Shown: positions 60,290 to 64,000 of the stretch, piece by piece
Position numbering within the stretch: position 1 is the first letter of the stretch
Layout of the letters: each line of letters opens with the position of its first letter
Assembly (NCBI GenBank): GCA_033239525.1
Contig: BSYO01000008.1
Span: 14,678,830 to 14,742,829, forward strand
DNA: 64,000 bases
Direction of reading: 5' to 3'
DNA from: Nepenthes gracilis
Taxonomy: Eukaryota > Streptophyta > Magnoliopsida > Caryophyllales > Nepenthaceae
The notes under the pieces: generated by a model
What the model was told of the DNA's origin: nothing
The model's input: only the letters and a program-made list of their open reading frames with translations
Database searches by the model: none
Program-made: the position numbers and the translations under genes

Positions 60290-60602
60290 CACTAAGTACT
60301 TTCTTTTTTATGGCATTCCAAAGTGTTAAAATGGATGTTGCTTCCATGTTCTTGGAGGATAAGGCTAATGTATGGCACCAAGGGTATGGAATGCAACAAG
60401 GTACATTGCTTGGGATCTGTATAAAGGAGATGTTTGTATGACCTACCATAACCATGAAATGTCTGATGTGGCAAAAAGAAGATTTAACAAGCTAAATTGG
60501 ACAGCAACCGCTACAGAATATCAGGTGCAATTTGAGAATCTCAAAGCTCAAATCTTATGTCTTGACTTGAAACATAATATAAACTTAATTCCTGATAATT
60601 AA
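60290..60602 (+). pseudogene. Ty3/Gypsy gag relic (retrotrans_gag domain)
   Basis: Broken frames on the + strand give MFLEDKANVWHQG (near 60,337) and, in another frame, RRFNKLNWTATATEYQVQFENLKAQIL (60,480-60,560). These correspond to the L-x-G-x-A-x-x-W and F-x-x-L-x-Q-T-G-x-V-x-E-Y-x-x-x-F parts of the plant Gypsy gag domain. A frameshift separates the halves. It is on the opposite strand to the integrase relic and so probably belongs to another element. Confidence 0.7.
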
Positions 60603-63150
60603 GTTGCACTAACCTTTTGTAATTCCCATAACAATCAGGTCCCAGGATTTTGCAATTATGCCCTTATGCTTGATATCATATACATTACAAATACCAAAAA
60701 CCTTTTTCCAAATACCCTTTATAAACATTACATATATGACAAAAAATGATAGGGTGTAAAACCAAAACACAAGTTCATTCTTCAGGCCACAATCATGAAC
60801 TACCAAAAGCTCATCGTGCATTCACCGTTGCACGTAGCCAATACTACAAATCTGAAATATGGTGAAATGAAAAGGTGAGCTAATAGATCAACAATTAATA
60901 TGATGATCAAGACTCAATGGCGATGCAATAGAAATACAAAGACAATGGTCATATTGAAAGTACAGAATTTTAAACAATAGGTCAACAAATCTCTTCGTTG
61001 GCTGGGCCAAAATAGGTTGTATGTCCGTATATGGTAACCCTATAGATGGTTATATTACCACTATTATAACCCTTGGGTGGGACATCACAGGTTCACACAA
61101 ATGTAGATGGACATGCCACATGATATAACAAATCAGCCAATTCCCTTCTCTTTTCAAAGTCCATGGTTTGAAGATGCCAAACAAAATCTCTGCATTTAGA
61201 ACATTTCTACAGCTTGGGAAAGCAAGACCTCATATTATGGAAGACAAATTTGTAGAGACACAACATATTTAATCATAAGAAGCTAAATGAATGAGGGAAA
61301 ATTTTGGAAAATTTCAAAACTCAACAAAAGAGGAGGAAGAAAACCAGAGATTCACTTGCCTTGTTAGAGACTGAATTTGCAAAGAACATACTTGAATTTC
61401 TTCTACTCCAAACACTCCGGCCTTCCTCTTTTTATTCTCCCTTTTACACTCACAAAATCTGGTTTCGAAAGGTAGAGAAGGCATCTTGCAGCCTTTCTCT
61501 TCTTTTTCTCCCTTTTACACTCACAAAATCTGGTTTCGAAAGGTAGAGAAGGCATCTTGTTTACCAAATATACCTTAAGCAATCACCTCAGGCAAGCTCC
61601 TCAAGTTTGTGAGGTGTCAAGCCAAGGCTTAAAGCTAGCCTCAGTTTATTTCCATGTTAATGACTGATTGACTACCAATATGTCATGGCACAACTAGACT
61701 AACAAAGCAGCACACGATTGAAAATTCTGTTTGTTGCTCTAGATAAAAATCACGTGAACCTCAAACAGAGCAATTCTGCTGCTGAATTGTTTGAGGAAAG
61801 ATCAAGTGGACATCAAGCGAATGGTCTTTGGAAGTACTCAGCTTGAGAGGTCCTTGAGTGTACTCCAGAGGGAGCTGTCGGGCAATGTCCAGCTCCGCCG
61901 GACCTTGAGTGCACATTGACTAAGAGCTCTTGGATAATGATCATTTTGAGCGGACCTCAAGCTCACATCAAGCAAAAGCTCTCTGGTATTGACTTGGTTT
62001 GAGAGAACCTCGAGCAAACTTATGCACTAACTTGAAACATGCCTACCACAAACAGATAGTACCAAATCCCTCCAAAATTCTACAGCTGCCTCAAGTCCCA
62101 AGTGTATATGTTGGTAAAAATCTAGACATATATTAGATATAAATCCAATCCAAATTACCCATATGTAAGAATTGGTAAATACATGTTCAGTATTAACTCC
62201 TCCCTCCCCGAATCCTATTTTGTGTCTTGCACTCATGCTTCATTAGTGGCCTGAAAGATAAACTTGGACCAATGATTAAAGTTCAATTATCCTCTCTTGC
62301 GCTAACCTTTGGCATTGCCAAACTAAAGAACAATCCCTTAAGCATTTACTAAAAGAACCAGAATACAGTTTTTGCACAACCTTTATTCCTTCCCTAAACC
62401 CACATCTACACACTTGGACAAAGCCATTTCTAACCCTTCATGACAAACACAAAAACCTTGCACACCTAGCCATTGTGCAAATGTAATGACAAATTTATTC
62501 CTGGCTGTCGTTGCATGGAAAGATGGTAAAATGCATTGACTGCAGAAGAACAAGCCTTTGATGATGACTTTCGAGATTTAGAAGGCAAGGAACATGTGTA
62601 AGTTATGTACTTGCCATTTCTTGTAATCCCTCTGTAGTACTATCAGATTAAAGGGAGAAGCATAAGGGCAATTTGTCACAATTCTTACTGATAGTGGAAG
62701 CACACAGTTTTTTGGACCCCAAAGTGGCAACTGCAACAAACTGCGATATGGAAGATGCTATGCCTTTGACAGTGGCAGTAGAAAATGGGACAAAAATGAT
62801 TAGTTGAATAAAATTCCATTGCTTTTCTTGGTAAACACTGGGTCATATGTTTGTGAAAAGCAGTTGGGATGTTGTGATATAGTCCTAGCTGTTGATTGAA
62901 TGAGATATTATACAATCCCGTCATCTTTGATTTGCAGCATTTGCAGTTTTCCTTAATGAGGTCAATAGATCCAGTTGAATGGCTATACTGAACAAGCAAA
63001 TTGGTCTACCATTTCTAGTTCCAGTTACTTAGTGATGAGGAAGATTTTGAGCTGTTTTGTTTGCCATTTTCAGACTAGGTACCACTTAACCCTCTACTAC
63101 AACTCCCTTTTGAATTTCAAGATATCTTTGTCAATCCCATTACCTTTCCA
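60603..63150. other. intergenic or intronic stretch, nothing recognised apart from a small duplication
   Basis: 2.5 kb without coding similarity. At 61,800-62,010 short words related to ccttgagtg, cctcaag and cctcgag recur irregularly. The - frame 62,999-62,685 has several Cys but no metal-site spacing I recognise. Confidence 0.4.
61422..61560. repeat. 71-bp tandem duplication
   Basis: The anchor cttttacactcacaaaatct occurs at 61,441 and 61,512; about 50 bp are identical in the two copies and the remainder is similar. The open frame crossing it simply repeats the same peptide. Confidence 0.96.
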
Positions 63151-63560
63151 TTGATCAATGGAATAAAATTATCAGCCAATATATATTAATATTGGGGACC
63201 CGATATTGATATTTTCCATTATGGTAACAAAATTTTGATATGTTAGTATATTAATAATATATAGAGATATATGGGATAATATTTAAAATACTGTTTGATA
63301 TTTCTAAATATTCAAAATACCTCTGATATACTTAATATTTAAAATGCCTGTTGATATATATGATATTTTCTAACAAATCAGCCAATATTTACCTGAAAGC
63401 TTTCAATTTGCAAACTGTTTTTTGCATCTGATACTTTTAATACCTATATGGATAATACCGGTACTTATAATCGATACTAATGGCAGTATTGATATTTTCT
63501 TTTATGCACCTGAACTGCAAAATTTCACCCTATTGTCAATCCAAACCTGTAAACCTAAGG
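63150..63560. repeat. gatat-rich low-complexity block
   Basis: The words gatat, atatt and tattga recur through this stretch, as they do at 6,050-6,970 and again at 63,870-63,980. This looks like a shared degenerate repeat family, but no fixed period is visible. Confidence 0.5.
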
Positions 63561-63581
63561 CCATATAGTTGGTTATTCCCC

Positions 63582-63605
63582 AAAAAAAAAAAAAAAAAAA
63601 AAAAA
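63582..63605. repeat. poly-A run (24 nt)
   Basis: An uninterrupted A-run that may be the tail of a retroposed sequence on the + strand, perhaps the gatat-rich block just before it. Confidence 0.9.
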
Positions 63606-63649
63606 TTGAGACTGTGAAACTAGTGTTTGACATGTTATAATCTTTTTCC

Positions 63650-63865
63650 ATTCAACCATGTTCTAGTGTATTTGCTTGACATGTCCTTCTAGTAAAAAAG
63701 AAGGGTGATTCTTGGAGATTTTGTATTGACTATAGGCAATTCAATAACTTTACCATCAAAGACACATTTTCCAATTCCCTCACCAATGACCTTTTAGATG
63801 GACTAGCTTTTCCAAACTTAATTAAGGGTTGGCTGCTACCAAATTGGGATGCATTTTGATTGATG
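63650..63865 (+). pseudogene. Ty3/Gypsy reverse-transcriptase relic
   Basis: The frame at 63,650 gives IQPCSSVFA, a stop, HVLLVKKKG, then SWRFCIDYRQFNNFTIKDTF and LTNDLLDGL. This is the fingers region of Gypsy RT (family pattern S-P-V-L-x-V-K-K-K-D-G-S-W-R-F-C-x-D-Y-R-x-L-N). After 63,812 the expected SKLDLRAGYHQI appears only after a frame change, shortened. The catalytic YxDD box lies beyond what remains. The copy is inactive. Confidence 0.88.
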
Positions 63866-64000
63866 AAAATATTGGTATCATTATTAGTTGTGGCCATATT
63901 AGTATTAATTATATCATATAATATGTATTTATATCAGATATATCGGAAAAAAATTTCTGTGAATTATAAGTTGATAGAAAAATATTGATTGTTATATTAT

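Overview
The window is nuclear DNA of a flowering plant; the species cannot be named from it. It is AT-rich, gene-poor and intron-rich. It has three host-gene pieces whose closest known relatives are plant proteins: the 3' two-thirds of a cytosolic chaperonin CCT-beta gene, the R3/C-terminal exon of a subgroup-21-type R2R3-MYB, and the first exon of an organelle-targeted cysteine synthase. No bacterial features (operons, CRISPR, IS elements) are present, and I saw no tRNA or rRNA gene.

Layout. 1-11,935 (+): last four exons of CCT2, joined in frame (1,026 nt, 341 residues plus stop) across introns of 682, 1,052 and 7,185 bp. 12-14.3 kb: 3' flank with nothing recognised. 14.3-16.7 kb (-): decayed endogenous pararetrovirus (Caulimoviridae-like movement protein and probably the following polyprotein). 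17.06-27.36 kb (-): a 10.3-kb LTR element without recognisable gag-pol, carrying a 672-bp internal triplication, with a foreign 974-bp solo LTR (perfect 5-bp target duplication) nested in its 5' LTR. 27.875-31.811 kb (-): a second, compact 3.9-kb LTR element with a near-perfect target duplication and a gag-like reading frame containing a 60-bp coding minisatellite. 34.16-36.07 kb: a long imperfect inverted repeat. 37.2-39.0 kb: probable diverged LTR related to the 10.3-kb element. 40.07-43.98 kb (+): a deleted Ty1/Copia element with two ~1.15-1.2-kb LTRs, PBS, gag and protease but no integrase or RT. 45.21-45.70 kb (+): MYB exon with a stop in place of a core tryptophan. 47.95-50.89 kb (+): truncated sister of the 10.3-kb element, in opposite orientation. 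50.9-51.3 kb: short degenerate tandem repeats. 52.599-52.814 kb (+): exon 1 of plastid/mitochondrial cysteine synthase. 53-64 kb: no further cysteine-synthase exon seen; instead a possible organelle-derived block, an Athila-type Ty3/Gypsy integrase relic (-), a gag relic (+) and a Gypsy reverse-transcriptase relic (+).

How it fits together. CCT2 looks functional in the part visible: all splice sites are GT-AG and the protein is uninterrupted, although its last intron has grown to over 7 kb. The MYB exon looks broken. The cysteine-synthase exon has an intact start, transit peptide and splice donor, so the gene is either split by a very large first intron or truncated. Everything between these genes is mostly transposon and virus debris of several ages. 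The most distinctive material is the non-coding LTR family (two clear copies and a possible third), the retroelement with the 20-codon repeat protein, and the long foldback. I did not find evidence of a new enzyme system.
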